Assembly: GCF_010614725.1 (NCBI RefSeq)
Contig: NZ_JAAEHL010000019.1
Span: 1-37,198, forward strand
From: Flavobacterium ajazii
GTDB lineage: Bacteria > Bacteroidota > Bacteroidia > Flavobacteriales > Flavobacteriaceae
Direction: 5' to 3'
Length of the DNA: 37,198 nt
The position numbers and the translations under genes were made by a program. Under the pieces are notes generated by a model that worked only from the letters and a program-made list of their open reading frames with translations, searched no databases and was not told the DNA's origin. Shown in pieces: positions 1 through 8,080 of the stretch (position 1 is its first letter; every line of letters begins with the position of its first letter).

Positions 1-627
1 AGAATGCTACAGCCACATTCAGGCTCAGGAAAAGGATTTTATTTTATTCCGGAAATCGATGAAGAGGTTTTGGTAGGTTTTGAAGGAAACAATGCACAGA
101 ATCCGTATGTTTTGGGAGCACAATACAATGGAAGCCAATCCAGCGGTTATGCAGACGGTCAGAATAATGTAAAGGCGATTCACACCCGTTCAGGAATCAA
201 ATTTATTCTGAACGACGGCGATGGAAGTATTTTGATTGAAGACCCGAGTGGAAATACCTGGAAAATGGATGGTCAGGGAAACATTGATGTGAATGCACCA
301 AAGAATTTTACGGTAAAGGCCGGAGAAAATGTTAGTATTACAGCGGGTAAAAATGTTTCTGTCATTGCAGGTGAAAACATGGATAATTCGGCAAATAATG
401 ATATAACAGTAGTGGCAGGAAACGATATTATGCAAACGGCTGCCGGAGAAATTATGGAAAACTCTGATGTAAGAAATGAAATTTCGTCAGATAAAACACA
501 TCGACAAACGGCAGATTTTAATACCCTTGCCGAAAAAGTAACTATTTTTAGTGAAAAAGAAAACATGACACTCCAAAGTGGTAAAACCATAGAAAAAAAC
601 AGTACCGAAAAATCTAAAATGTTTTAA
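1..627 (+). CDS. vgrG: T6SS spike protein VgrG, C-terminal part (5' end outside window)
   Basis: This is the C-terminal third of a VgrG trimeric spike, the puncturing tip of the type VI secretion needle. The frame is open to the left edge, so the ATG at base 4 is internal and not a start. The first ~50 visible residues contain the gp5-type OB-fold signature (FIPEIDEEVLVGFEGNNAQNPYVLG, split as FIPEIDEEVLVGFEG and NPYVLGAQYNG). From about residue 90 the protein becomes short alternating repeats of the type xVxAGxNVxITAG (KAGENVSITAG, NVSVIAGENM, ITVVAGNDI), as expected for the triple-stranded beta-helix needle. It ends 2 bases before the putative effector gene, so the two are almost certainly cotranscribed and translationally coupled. 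The VgrG call is firm. The subtype (iii) assignment is inferred from the Bacteroidetes context. Confidence 0.9.
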   Translation, partial: RMLQPHSGSGKGFYFIPEIDEEVLVGFEGNNAQNPYVLGAQYNGSQSSGYADGQNNVKAIHTRSGIKFILNDGDGSILIEDPSGNTWKMDGQGNIDVNAPKNFTVKAGENVSITAGKNVSVIAGENMDNSANNDITVVAGNDIMQTAAGEIMENSDVRNEISSDKTHRQTADFNTLAEKVTIFSEKENMTLQSGKTIEKNSTEKSKMF

Positions 628-629
628 TT

Positions 630-3600
630 ATGGGGATTACTAAACAAGCTAAAAATATTACTATACAAGCTAAAACCAGCTATACGGTTAGAGCCAAAGA
701 ACTGGTCGAAATTGCTGATAAAGTAAATTATGAAGCGCATAAGGAAAATCTGGTTTTAAATAGTAACGCAAGCATTGATTTAAAAGGAGAAGAAAATGGT
801 GTTGTATATAGTGATTATTCTCCCCCTGAAATAGAAATAGAAGAAAGTGAGTTTAAATTAGAAAGTAAATTTGCTTTGGAGCAATTGTTCAGTTTTGCTA
901 AAAAAGACAGTAAAGCTATGTTTTGTATGTGGATGTCCAGTATTTTTGGTGAAGATGTTCCGTTAGAAGCTTATGAAAAATTATATCAGGATGCTTCAGA
1001 TGAAAAGGAGAGTATAAATCCCCAAATTACAGTAGTTCTAAGTGTTCCCGGTTTTGGTGCAACGTACTATACCGGAGAAAAAGAAAAATTTAAAAACCAT
1101 ATTATCATTTCTGAAGGTTTTATAAATAAAGCAATAAAAGATAATGTAAATCAAAAAGCATTGCTGCTTGCTTTGGTAGAAGAATTTGGACATCATTTAG
1201 ATTATTTATTGCGTTATGAGTATTCTGACAAAGGGGGCGATGCACAAAAAGATGAAGGAGCTAAGTTTTCTGCAAGAATGAATAGAAAATATAAAAAATA
1301 TTACATCGATCCCTTAAAAGTTAAGGAACAACATTATGCTACGGCGACTATTGATGGTGCAGAAAATAAATTAGTTTGGGATTTTGCTGATTTACACCAA
1401 AAACTAAAAGAGTTTGTAGATAATAGAGAAGATAAAGACGATAATTTTTATGCCGGCTATGAGTTTTTTGGAGCGGGTATAGGCGATACCATGCATGGTC
1501 TGGGACATCAGCATATTGAAAATGTTGCTCTTGGGAGAATTGCACGATATGCAGATGATGCAAAAGGAGTTAACACTCAACGATCTCAAATCTATTTTGG
1601 GAATTGGCTACGTGATTTTTCACAGTTTGTAGACCCTATGGTAGTGCGACCTGCTGCAAACGCACTGAATATGTTAAGCGACGATAATATTTTAAAATTT
1701 AGTTCAGCTAAGGAAAGTAAGAAATTACTTAAAGATCTTCTGGCAATAAGAGATGTCAATCCGCCAAAGGGGAATAAGAATTATTCTTTACCTTACTTGA
1801 AGTATACTACAAAAAAAACTTTTTTAGGTGCAATGCCGACAAAAATAGAGCTGGCATGGCAGGTAACGTCTATTTCACCTGTAAAATTAAGCAGAGAAGC
1901 CATTACTTCGTTAGTTGAATTATTAGGTGTAAAAGAATTTGGAGACAAACTAATTAAAGATGATGAGGCTGAAAGTAAACCACAGGATTTTTTTAAATAT
2001 TTAAAAACATTTCGTAAACAATATGCACCGGTAACATCAGGTTTATTAGGGGTATACAAACCTCAGGAACATATAGATAATCCGGCGGCTTTACATCCTG
2101 GATTAATTTGTGAAGCAAACAAAAAGAAAAACAAAGCATGCCCTCCCGCAGATTTTAATCACACTTTAGATAATTCTTTTGTAAAAGACCCAATAGATCT
2201 GCAATGGAATCATAACAAAGCTACCGGTACTAAAAATTATATCAGAGGTTTTGAATGTAAGAGAGGTAAAGACGGTAAAATTGAAAGTGGTTTTGAAAGT
2301 GCTTTTGATTGTTTTATAGATTTTATAAATAAATCAAACCCTGACACAGTAGAAGGGCGTATGAATTTTGGAGCAGCTTTGCATATACTGGAAGATTATT
2401 TTGCACATAGTAATTTTACCGAAATAGCCATAATGAAAGTTTATGACCCAGAGGTTTTTCCATGGACAAATATGCCGACCGATTTTGTAAAAGGACAATT
2501 AAAAAAACACAAAGCCGATAGTGCAACTAATAGTTTTGCAAAGCATTCTGAAATAGACCTGGCTAAAGTTAAATTCAGAACACTTAATAATTCGGATTTA
2601 TGGACAGATGCCGTGCGAAATTATATGGAAGAGCATAAAGATAAAAAATCAAAACCACAGCAAGCAGTACAAATTAAAACCTTAGATGGAATTAATAATA
2701 TTAGGATTCCTTTGCCTGGTTTTGGAACGCACGATCAAAAAAGTCATCCATCAGATTATTACAGAAGTCTGGGACATGAAAACCCTGTCGACAATAAAGG
2801 GCTCTATTATGCCGCTGCAGCTTGTGCCATTGTGCAAACAGGCAGCTTTGGTATGCTGGATACTATTGCCAGTATAGCTCCCAAAATAGTTCAAAAGATA
2901 TTTGATAAGGAAAAAGAAGAAGAAAAATCATTAAAATTTGGTGAACGTACCTTTAATGATGCTTTAATTTTTGAAATGCTGAAAGATATTTCAAATGCTC
3001 AGGAGTCAGATAGTAAGGAAAAAAATGTAAAATACAAGGGTAAAGACGATAACATGTATTCGGATGCATTTTTAAATTACTTAAAAATAAGAGATTACAT
3101 TACGTTAAACGAGTTTGTAGAAAAGCGGTTAAAAGATTTTATGAACAGTACCGGTATTTTAGATTATATTGCAGACTATACAGATGTTATTGAAAACATG
3201 CTGAAGCATCATATGTGTTTACAAGGTATCGGGCTTATAGATGAATATCAAACTTATCTGGACAATGAACTTTTTTATTTGGAAAAGGGAAACTGGAAAG
3301 TAAATCAATATGGTCCTACACATACACAGCTGGCAAAAGACAGTGCTTTGCACCCATTACATCCATTGGCCGTAGAACTGGCTCAGGAAGCAGTGTTTAA
3401 AGTAGGGGAGTTGTTTTTGAAAAATGATTTTAGAAAGCAAATAATAGAGTATGCTCAAGATATCCTTTTTCAACACCCTATGTATACGAGTTGGATGGAT
3501 GAACAGGTAATTGACTGGTGTAAAAAAAACAAGCCTCGTGTATTGCTGTCAAGGCAGCCTAGTATTATATTATTAGGCATTCGACATGGTTATCAGGAAA

Positions 3601-3824
3601 TGGCAAATTTATATAAGGAACTGTCAAAAATGCGCGATTATGAAGTTTCTAAAACCTTAGAGAAAAGTATGGAATCTATTTATAATAAAATTCCTGAAAA
3701 ATGGAACAAGGGCTGGGAAAAACTAAATGAGCTCAATGAGAAATATGGACAGAAGTCACTTAAAATAAAAAAACAATCGCAATCGTATGCAGATTTCATG
3801 AAAAGTATGAGTCACAGCCATTAG
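630..3824 (+). CDS. Putative T6SS effector with HET-C domain (1064 aa)
   Basis: Candidate VgrG-delivered toxin. Residues ~1-60 are short repeats (NITIQAK, YTVRAKELVEIA, ENLVLNSNASIDLKG) like the needle region of the preceding VgrG, then a NGVVYSDYSPPE linker. Residues 184-191 read EEFGHHLD and 208-214 DEGAKFS, a pair that recalls the EExGHxLD...DEGxxF signature of metallopeptidase-like segments in large secreted proteins. Residues ~290-700 fit the HET-C domain: GLGHQHIE (290-297), YFGNWLRDFSQFVD (322-335), EHIDNP (480-485) and LHILEDYFAHSNFTE (584-598). No signal peptide or membrane segment is evident, as expected for T6SS cargo. The His/Asp/Glu-rich motifs suggest a metal-dependent hydrolase, perhaps a phospholipase, but the activity is inferred. 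The C-terminal ~350 residues are unassigned. Lipoprotein genes directly downstream are the likely immunity genes. The effector role is inferred from domain and context. Confidence 0.8.
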   Translation: MGITKQAKNITIQAKTSYTVRAKELVEIADKVNYEAHKENLVLNSNASIDLKGEENGVVYSDYSPPEIEIEESEFKLESKFALEQLFSFAKKDSKAMFCMWMSSIFGEDVPLEAYEKLYQDASDEKESINPQITVVLSVPGFGATYYTGEKEKFKNHIIISEGFINKAIKDNVNQKALLLALVEEFGHHLDYLLRYEYSDKGGDAQKDEGAKFSARMNRKYKKYYIDPLKVKEQHYATATIDGAENKLVWDFADLHQKLKEFVDNREDKDDNFYAGYEFFGAGIGDTMHGLGHQHIENVALGRIARYADDAKGVNTQRSQIYFGNWLRDFSQFVDPMVVRPAANALNMLSDDNILKFSSAKESKKLLKDLLAIRDVNPPKGNKNYSLPYLKYTTKKTFLGAMPTKIELAWQVTSISPVKLSREAITSLVELLGVKEFGDKLIKDDEAESKPQDFFKYLKTFRKQYAPVTSGLLGVYKPQEHIDNPAALHPGLICEANKKKNKACPPADFNHTLDNSFVKDPIDLQWNHNKATGTKNYIRGFECKRGKDGKIESGFESAFDCFIDFINKSNPDTVEGRMNFGAALHILEDYFAHSNFTEIAIMKVYDPEVFPWTNMPTDFVKGQLKKHKADSATNSFAKHSEIDLAKVKFRTLNNSDLWTDAVRNYMEEHKDKKSKPQQAVQIKTLDGINNIRIPLPGFGTHDQKSHPSDYYRSLGHENPVDNKGLYYAAAACAIVQTGSFGMLDTIASIAPKIVQKIFDKEKEEEKSLKFGERTFNDALIFEMLKDISNAQESDSKEKNVKYKGKDDNMYSDAFLNYLKIRDYITLNEFVEKRLKDFMNSTGILDYIADYTDVIENMLKHHMCLQGIGLIDEYQTYLDNELFYLEKGNWKVNQYGPTHTQLAKDSALHPLHPLAVELAQEAVFKVGELFLKNDFRKQIIEYAQDILFQHPMYTSWMDEQVIDWCKKNKPRVLLSRQPSIILLGIRHGYQEMANLYKELSKMRDYEVSKTLEKSMESIYNKIPEKWNKGWEKLNELNEKYGQKSLKIKKQSQSYADFMKSMSHSH

Positions 3825-3865
3825 TATACCATAACTTTTTTGAAATTTAAGATATCAAATCAATA

Positions 3866-4765
3866 ATGAAAGTATTAAAAATAATAGTATTACTAGCCTG
3901 TATGCAGCTTGCCAGTTGCCAGACCAAAAGAGAAACAGGTTTTGTACTGGAAAAAAAGAAACTGTATTATAATAATAAAGAAATAGCGTTAGGTATGCCC
4001 GTAGAACAATTTACTGATGCAATGGGTATGTATGATCGGATCAATATTGATTCTTCTGGTGGTTCTATGAGCAGGACTTGGTATTGGAAAAAAGAAAAAT
4101 ATGAGGCTTATTTTAATAATGAAAAAAAAAAATATGTAATATTTTTAAATAATGAAGATAAATTCAACTTCGACACAATGGAAGAACTTACTTCAAAATA
4201 CGGTAAATATGACAGTATTGAAGAAATAAAGTCACCATTACGGATTGAAAAACTATTTATTTGGGATGAATTAGGAGTTAGTTTGTCAGCTTATCCGGAA
4301 ACCAATATTGTAGGTAATATATTTATACAAACATTGCATCTGAATAAGTCCCGGGAGTTAGACTTAGGTTTAGTCAAAAACTTAGAAGAAGAAAGAGGGC
4401 TTCCGTTGACTGCAGAAACAAAAGAGAAAAGAAAAAATGATAAATGGTTTTTCAATAGAAGACCCAAAAAAGAATATGCTGGCAATTTTACTTTTAATGG
4501 CAAAACAATAAATTTAAAAAAGGTTGGCTATACAGGTTGGGAAAAAGCTATTGAAGAATTAGGTATTGTGGGTTCAGATTATGATCCTCCCGGTGATTCT
4601 CCTCAATGGTCGAGATGGATTAGGGTTCATTCAGACATGTATTTAACTTTGAGTCGTTTCAATAATGAAAACGAATACAGGGCATTAAGCAGAGATAAAG
4701 TGGGGGAATTTGATTGTGTAAAAGATATAGTAATCTGGTGGAATAGAACAGATGATGTACAATAA
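3866..4765 (+). CDS. Lipoprotein, candidate immunity protein, copy 1 (299 aa)
   Basis: This is a secreted lipoprotein of unrecognised family. The N-terminus MKVLKIIVLLACMQLASC is a signal peptide with a clear lipobox (LASC), so the mature protein should start at Cys19 and face the periplasm. The body is hydrophilic with no further membrane segment. A paralogue (copy 2) overlaps its 3' end by 14 bases and a third truncated remnant follows. The gene lies 41 bases behind the HET-C effector gene and before tssF. A tandem lipoprotein family next to a T6SS effector is the usual arrangement of immunity genes for toxins acting in the periplasm, and that is the inferred role here. Bases 4192-4573 are nearly identical to 5117-5498 of copy 2, while both ends are more diverged. 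Confidence 0.8.
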   Translation: MKVLKIIVLLACMQLASCQTKRETGFVLEKKKLYYNNKEIALGMPVEQFTDAMGMYDRINIDSSGGSMSRTWYWKKEKYEAYFNNEKKKYVIFLNNEDKFNFDTMEELTSKYGKYDSIEEIKSPLRIEKLFIWDELGVSLSAYPETNIVGNIFIQTLHLNKSRELDLGLVKNLEEERGLPLTAETKEKRKNDKWFFNRRPKKEYAGNFTFNGKTINLKKVGYTGWEKAIEELGIVGSDYDPPGDSPQWSRWIRVHSDMYLTLSRFNNENEYRALSRDKVGEFDCVKDIVIWWNRTDDVQ

Positions 4766-5687
4766 GTTGTTTTTAGGGTTTTTAATTTTCATACAGCTTG
4801 CCAGTTGTCAGGGTAAAAGAGAAACAGGTTTTGTGCTCGAAAAAAAGAAACTGTATTACAATAGTAAGGAAATAGAATTAGGCATGCCTGTTGAAAAATT
4901 TACTGATGCTATGGGTATGTTCGACCGAATAGTTATTGATTCTTCTGGAGGTAAGATAATAAAAAATTATTATTGGAAAACTAAATTAATAAAGTTGAAT
5001 AAACACTCAGATAATGATTATTACATAATTACGAAATTTAAAAAAAATGCAGCAACAGGCCAAATAGTTGAAGATACTGAAAGTTATGATAAAATTGAAA
5101 ATTTAGAAGACATAATTTCAAAATACGGTAAATATGACAGTATTGAAGAAATAAAGTCTCCATTACGGATTGAAAAATTATTTATTTGGGATGAATTAGG
5201 AGTTAGTTTGTCAGCTTATCCGGAAACCAATATTGTAGGTAATATATTTATACAAACATTGCATTTGACTAAGTCCCGGGAGTTAGACTTAGGTTTAGTC
5301 AAAAACTTAGAAGAAGAAAGAGGGCTTCCGTTGACTGAAGAAACAAAAGAGAAAAGAAAAAATGATAAATGGTTTTTCAATAGAAGACCCAAAAAAGAGT
5401 ATGCTGGTAATTTTACTTTTAATGGCAAAACAATAAATTTAAAAAAGGCTGGCTATACAGGCTGGGAAAAAGCAATAAAAGGTTTAGGTATTGTGGGGTC
5501 CGACTACTATCCACCGGGAGATTCTCCACAATGGTCGAGATGGATTAGAGTACATTCTGATATGTATATAACATTTGAGAGATTTTCTAATATGGATGAG
5601 TACAATTGGGGCGAACCAAGTAAAGAAAATATGGGACAAATAGATTGCATGCAAAGTATTGTCATTTGGTGGTATAAAACAGATTAG
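4752..5687 (+). CDS. Lipoprotein, candidate immunity protein, copy 2 (311 aa)
   Basis: Paralogue of the preceding lipoprotein. The start MMYNKLFLGFLIFIQLASC again gives a signal peptide with lipobox LASC; either of the two adjacent ATGs (4752 or 4755) could be used. It overlaps copy 1 by 14 bases, which points to translational coupling. The family pattern is C-Q-x-K-R-E-T-G-F after the lipobox, then LYYNxKEIxLGMP, a variable stretch at residues ~75-115 that is longer here than in copy 1, a near-identical core (IEKLFIWDELGVSLSAYPET through KEYAGNFTFNGKTINLKK) and a diverged tail ending in IVIWWYKTD. The role is inferred from position behind the HET-C effector. Two diverged immunity copies could protect against different effector alleles. 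Confidence 0.8.
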   Translation: MMYNKLFLGFLIFIQLASCQGKRETGFVLEKKKLYYNSKEIELGMPVEKFTDAMGMFDRIVIDSSGGKIIKNYYWKTKLIKLNKHSDNDYYIITKFKKNAATGQIVEDTESYDKIENLEDIISKYGKYDSIEEIKSPLRIEKLFIWDELGVSLSAYPETNIVGNIFIQTLHLTKSRELDLGLVKNLEEERGLPLTEETKEKRKNDKWFFNRRPKKEYAGNFTFNGKTINLKKAGYTGWEKAIKGLGIVGSDYYPPGDSPQWSRWIRVHSDMYITFERFSNMDEYNWGEPSKENMGQIDCMQSIVIWWYKTD

Positions 5688-5822
5688 ATGATAAACTTAA
5701 TTAAACTTCTTTTTGTCTTAATTTTTACCCAACATACCCGTTGCCAGACCAAAAGCGAAACAGGTTTTGAAAAAACAACTGTATTCAAATTTCATAAACT
5801 GAAAGAGGTATACGTATTTTGA
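5688..5822 (+). pseudogene. Truncated third copy of the lipoprotein immunity gene
   Basis: The ATG follows directly after the stop of copy 2. The 44-codon frame begins MINLIKLLFVLIFTQHTRCQ and continues TKSETGFEKTTVFKF before a TGA at 5820. TRCQTKSETGF aligns with SCQTKRETGF of copy 1, and the DNA at about 5741-5790 matches copy 1 with a small deletion right after GGTTTT, where the frame changes and homology fades. The lipobox has degraded from LASC to HTRC. I read it as a broken third member of the tandem array, left by duplication and decay. It is probably not a functional small protein, although its signal-peptide-like start could still be translated. Confidence 0.7.
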
Positions 5823-5922
5823 AACATAAGGATTGTTAAAAAGTAATTTAAAAAAAAGGCAAGTATCATATATTTCTGATATTTAAAAGGTTAGGAGGAA
5901 TATTTGATTTTAACGAACAACA

Positions 5923-7785
5923 ATGAGACAAGAACGAATAAAAGACAGGGTTTTAAAAAGAGCGGCCAGATCATGGGGCTTTTCAGATGTAGAGATGGAA
6001 ACTTCATTCGATCCTGTCGTATCTATGATGCTAAATGCATTATCATATGAATTAGAAAAAGTAGCACACGAACTGGAAGACTCCAAAACCCGGATAGTCG
6101 AAAGAGTTCTGGAAATTATGTTTCCTGAAGTTGCTGCCGGTGCTAAACCGGCGAGAGCAATCATGCACGCTTTGCCAATAGACAACAATATGAAGGTTTC
6201 TCTGCAAAACCAAATGATGGTTACTAGAAGAATGCATAATATTTATAATCCATTGGCGCCAATTGCTAAAGAAATTGTTCTTTCTCCAACCCTGGAAGTA
6301 AAATTATCTTCCTGCGAGGTTAGATATGTAGCGTACGAAAGAAACCTGTATGAGATTTCTAATCTTTTTTATAAAGATGCGGTTAGAGATTACAAACATT
6401 CCTTGCCTTCCGGAGAAGTATTTTTAGGTATAGAATTGAAAGATCCTAATGTATTGGAGTTAGAGGATTTAATGCTGTACATTGATATTAAAAATATTCA
6501 TCAGAAGGAGATGTTTCATTATTATCTAAAGCAGATGAAATGCTATCATGATGATATAGAAATTAAAGTAAAAGAGGGGTATAATGTTCCTGTAAACAGT
6601 CTTGATATCGAAAATATCATAAACCGTAATTATACTCACCTGAGCGAACTGATGCAGGAAGTAAACGAGTTTTATTTTGATAATTTTTATACGTTAAAAG
6701 GGGGACTAAAACATAAAAAAATAAGCGAATATAATCCCGAATATAAGTTTTTTGAGAATATAACGAAGCATAACGGAAATCCTGTTATTTGGATAAAAAT
6801 GGTTTTTCCGGAATCGTTAATTCCTCAGATAATAGATAATGTATCTTTTACGGCAAATTGTTTTCCGGTAATTAATAAAAAACGCTATGTTATAAACAAA
6901 ACTCTGGGAGGATTTTTGTCATATGTAGCGCTGGACACAGGCAATGACATTTATCTGGATGTAGATGCTGTTGTAGATACATTTGCAAACCATTATGAAA
7001 TTAAGGATTTTAGTGATGGTGTAATCGAAGAAGGAAATGCCGTATTGCGTTCAGGAGGAGTTTCCAGATTTGATTCCAGGTCAGCTTCAGAACTGCTTCA
7101 GAATGTATTGGATTTATTAAAAGACGAAAGTTCTTCCTTTGCAGGCTTGGGAAAAGATTTTATGAATAGTTCATTAATAGAGATCAATCAATTGTTGGCT
7201 TCTGTTGAGCAGCAAGCTAAAGAAAGTAATTTTTCTAAAAACAATGATCCCTATTTAATGATTAAACCTAAAGTAAACGAATCTGTAGGGAAAACATTTA
7301 CAATAAGTTATTGGTCAACTTGTGCTGAGGATGGTAATGATATTAAAGCGGGTACAGTTCTGGAAGCTAAGGACGATTTGTTTTTTACGAGTAAGGAGGC
7401 AATATTAGTTACCAATACAGTAGGAGGAACAAACAAACAAAACAATAAAGACCGAATTTTAGAATATCGAAATGCTTTATTGACAAGAGGAAGAATAGTA
7501 ACTTTTGCTGATATAAAAGCATTTAGTTTTAACCATTTTAAAAGTTACATTCAGGATGTTAAAATAGAAAAAGGTACCCGAAAAGAAATTTCAAGTAAAG
7601 CAGGTTTTAGCCGTACTGTAGATATTCATATAAAAACAAATCAGGAAGAAAAAGAATCTTTATCTGTAACAGAATGGGATTATTTATGTGAAAGTTATAT
7701 GAAAAACTTAATAAATAAATCTTCGAATGTATTTCCGTATAGATTGTTTATAGAAAATGAGCCAGTAAGCCTGGGAAATAGGTAA
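5923..7785 (+). CDS. tssF: T6SS baseplate subunit TssF (Bacteroidetes type, 620 aa)
   Basis: Structural component of the T6SS baseplate wedge, which works with TssE, TssG and TssK around the VgrG hub. The N-terminus shows the family pattern: an SWGFSDVEMETSFDPVVSMM segment, then a helix LEKVAHELEDSKTRIVERVL leading to EIMFPE and a PARAIMHA motif. In TssF the corresponding region is a helix ending in an LLY/FPxx turn before the first beta domain. The C-terminal part (ILEYRNALLTRGRIVTFADI, then EKGTRKEISSKAGFSRTVDI) resembles baseplate J-like folds. The length (620) fits TssF. An AGGAGG lies at 5894-5899, about 24 bases upstream of the ATG and too far to act as a normal ribosome site. The gene ends just before a strong hairpin, so it closes the operon. 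Confidence 0.82.
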   Translation: MRQERIKDRVLKRAARSWGFSDVEMETSFDPVVSMMLNALSYELEKVAHELEDSKTRIVERVLEIMFPEVAAGAKPARAIMHALPIDNNMKVSLQNQMMVTRRMHNIYNPLAPIAKEIVLSPTLEVKLSSCEVRYVAYERNLYEISNLFYKDAVRDYKHSLPSGEVFLGIELKDPNVLELEDLMLYIDIKNIHQKEMFHYYLKQMKCYHDDIEIKVKEGYNVPVNSLDIENIINRNYTHLSELMQEVNEFYFDNFYTLKGGLKHKKISEYNPEYKFFENITKHNGNPVIWIKMVFPESLIPQIIDNVSFTANCFPVINKKRYVINKTLGGFLSYVALDTGNDIYLDVDAVVDTFANHYEIKDFSDGVIEEGNAVLRSGGVSRFDSRSASELLQNVLDLLKDESSSFAGLGKDFMNSSLIEINQLLASVEQQAKESNFSKNNDPYLMIKPKVNESVGKTFTISYWSTCAEDGNDIKAGTVLEAKDDLFFTSKEAILVTNTVGGTNKQNNKDRILEYRNALLTRGRIVTFADIKAFSFNHFKSYIQDVKIEKGTRKEISSKAGFSRTVDIHIKTNQEEKESLSVTEWDYLCESYMKNLINKSSNVFPYRLFIENEPVSLGNR

Positions 7786-7824
7786 GAAATTCATTTTGTA
7801 ACTTAAAAAAAAGTTGCTAATTAT

Positions 7825-7860
7825 AAAAAAGCATGACTTTGAAATAGTCATGCTTTTTTT
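7825..7860 (+). terminator. Rho-independent-type terminator after tssF
   Basis: AAAAAAGCATGACT (7825-7838) pairs with AGTCATGC plus T run (7846-7860) around a 7-base loop. This gives an 8-bp GC-containing stem extended by A/T pairs and ending in seven Ts. It lies 40 bases downstream of the tssF stop and marks the end of the T6SS operon. Confidence 0.85.
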
Positions 7861-7896
7861 AGTTAATTGAAATGTTATTGCCTTTATCAAAAACAA

Positions 7897-8003
7897 ACTC
7901 TAAGTCAAAGAGTGCTGAGATCCATTGGTTGTAAAACCCTCAGACAGCAACATTTCTTTAAATACTAAAATTCTTATTTAACACAGTTTTTTGGCTATAT
8001 TTG
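7897..8003 (+). promoter_or_regulatory. Structured leader / promoter region upstream of CrtI-like gene
   Basis: Two hairpins sit back to back. ACTCT (7897-7901) pairs with AGAGT (7909-7913). CTGAG (7915-7919) pairs with CTCAG (7939-7943) and encloses GGTT-GTAA-AACC (7927-7938), a small stem capped by a GNRA-type loop. Further on, ATTCTTAT at 7970-7977 is complementary to ATAAGAAT at 8011-8018. A Bacteroidetes -7-like box TATATTTG lies at 7996-8003, but I see no well-spaced -33 TTG. The whole 295-base gap (7786-8080) has no convincing gene. The layout vaguely recalls the 5' half of a SAM-I riboswitch, but the conserved 3' half is missing, so I make no riboswitch call. Confidence 0.3.
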
Positions 8004-8080
8004 GTTTAATATAAGAATGTTTTTTGCAGGTTCAGATTGGACAATACTTTATGAACGCTGCGCTCAGAATTTATAACTAA

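Noticed and set aside
190..590. Two antisense frames across the VgrG needle region
   Set aside because: They are mirror frames of the repetitive VgrG tail with no independent support.
7897..7960. TPP or SAM-I riboswitch before the CrtI-like gene
   Set aside because: Fragments such as CTGAGA and GCAAC are present, but the conserved 3' halves (CCTGATCTGG for TPP, GGTGCTAA and the closing P1 for SAM-I) are absent.
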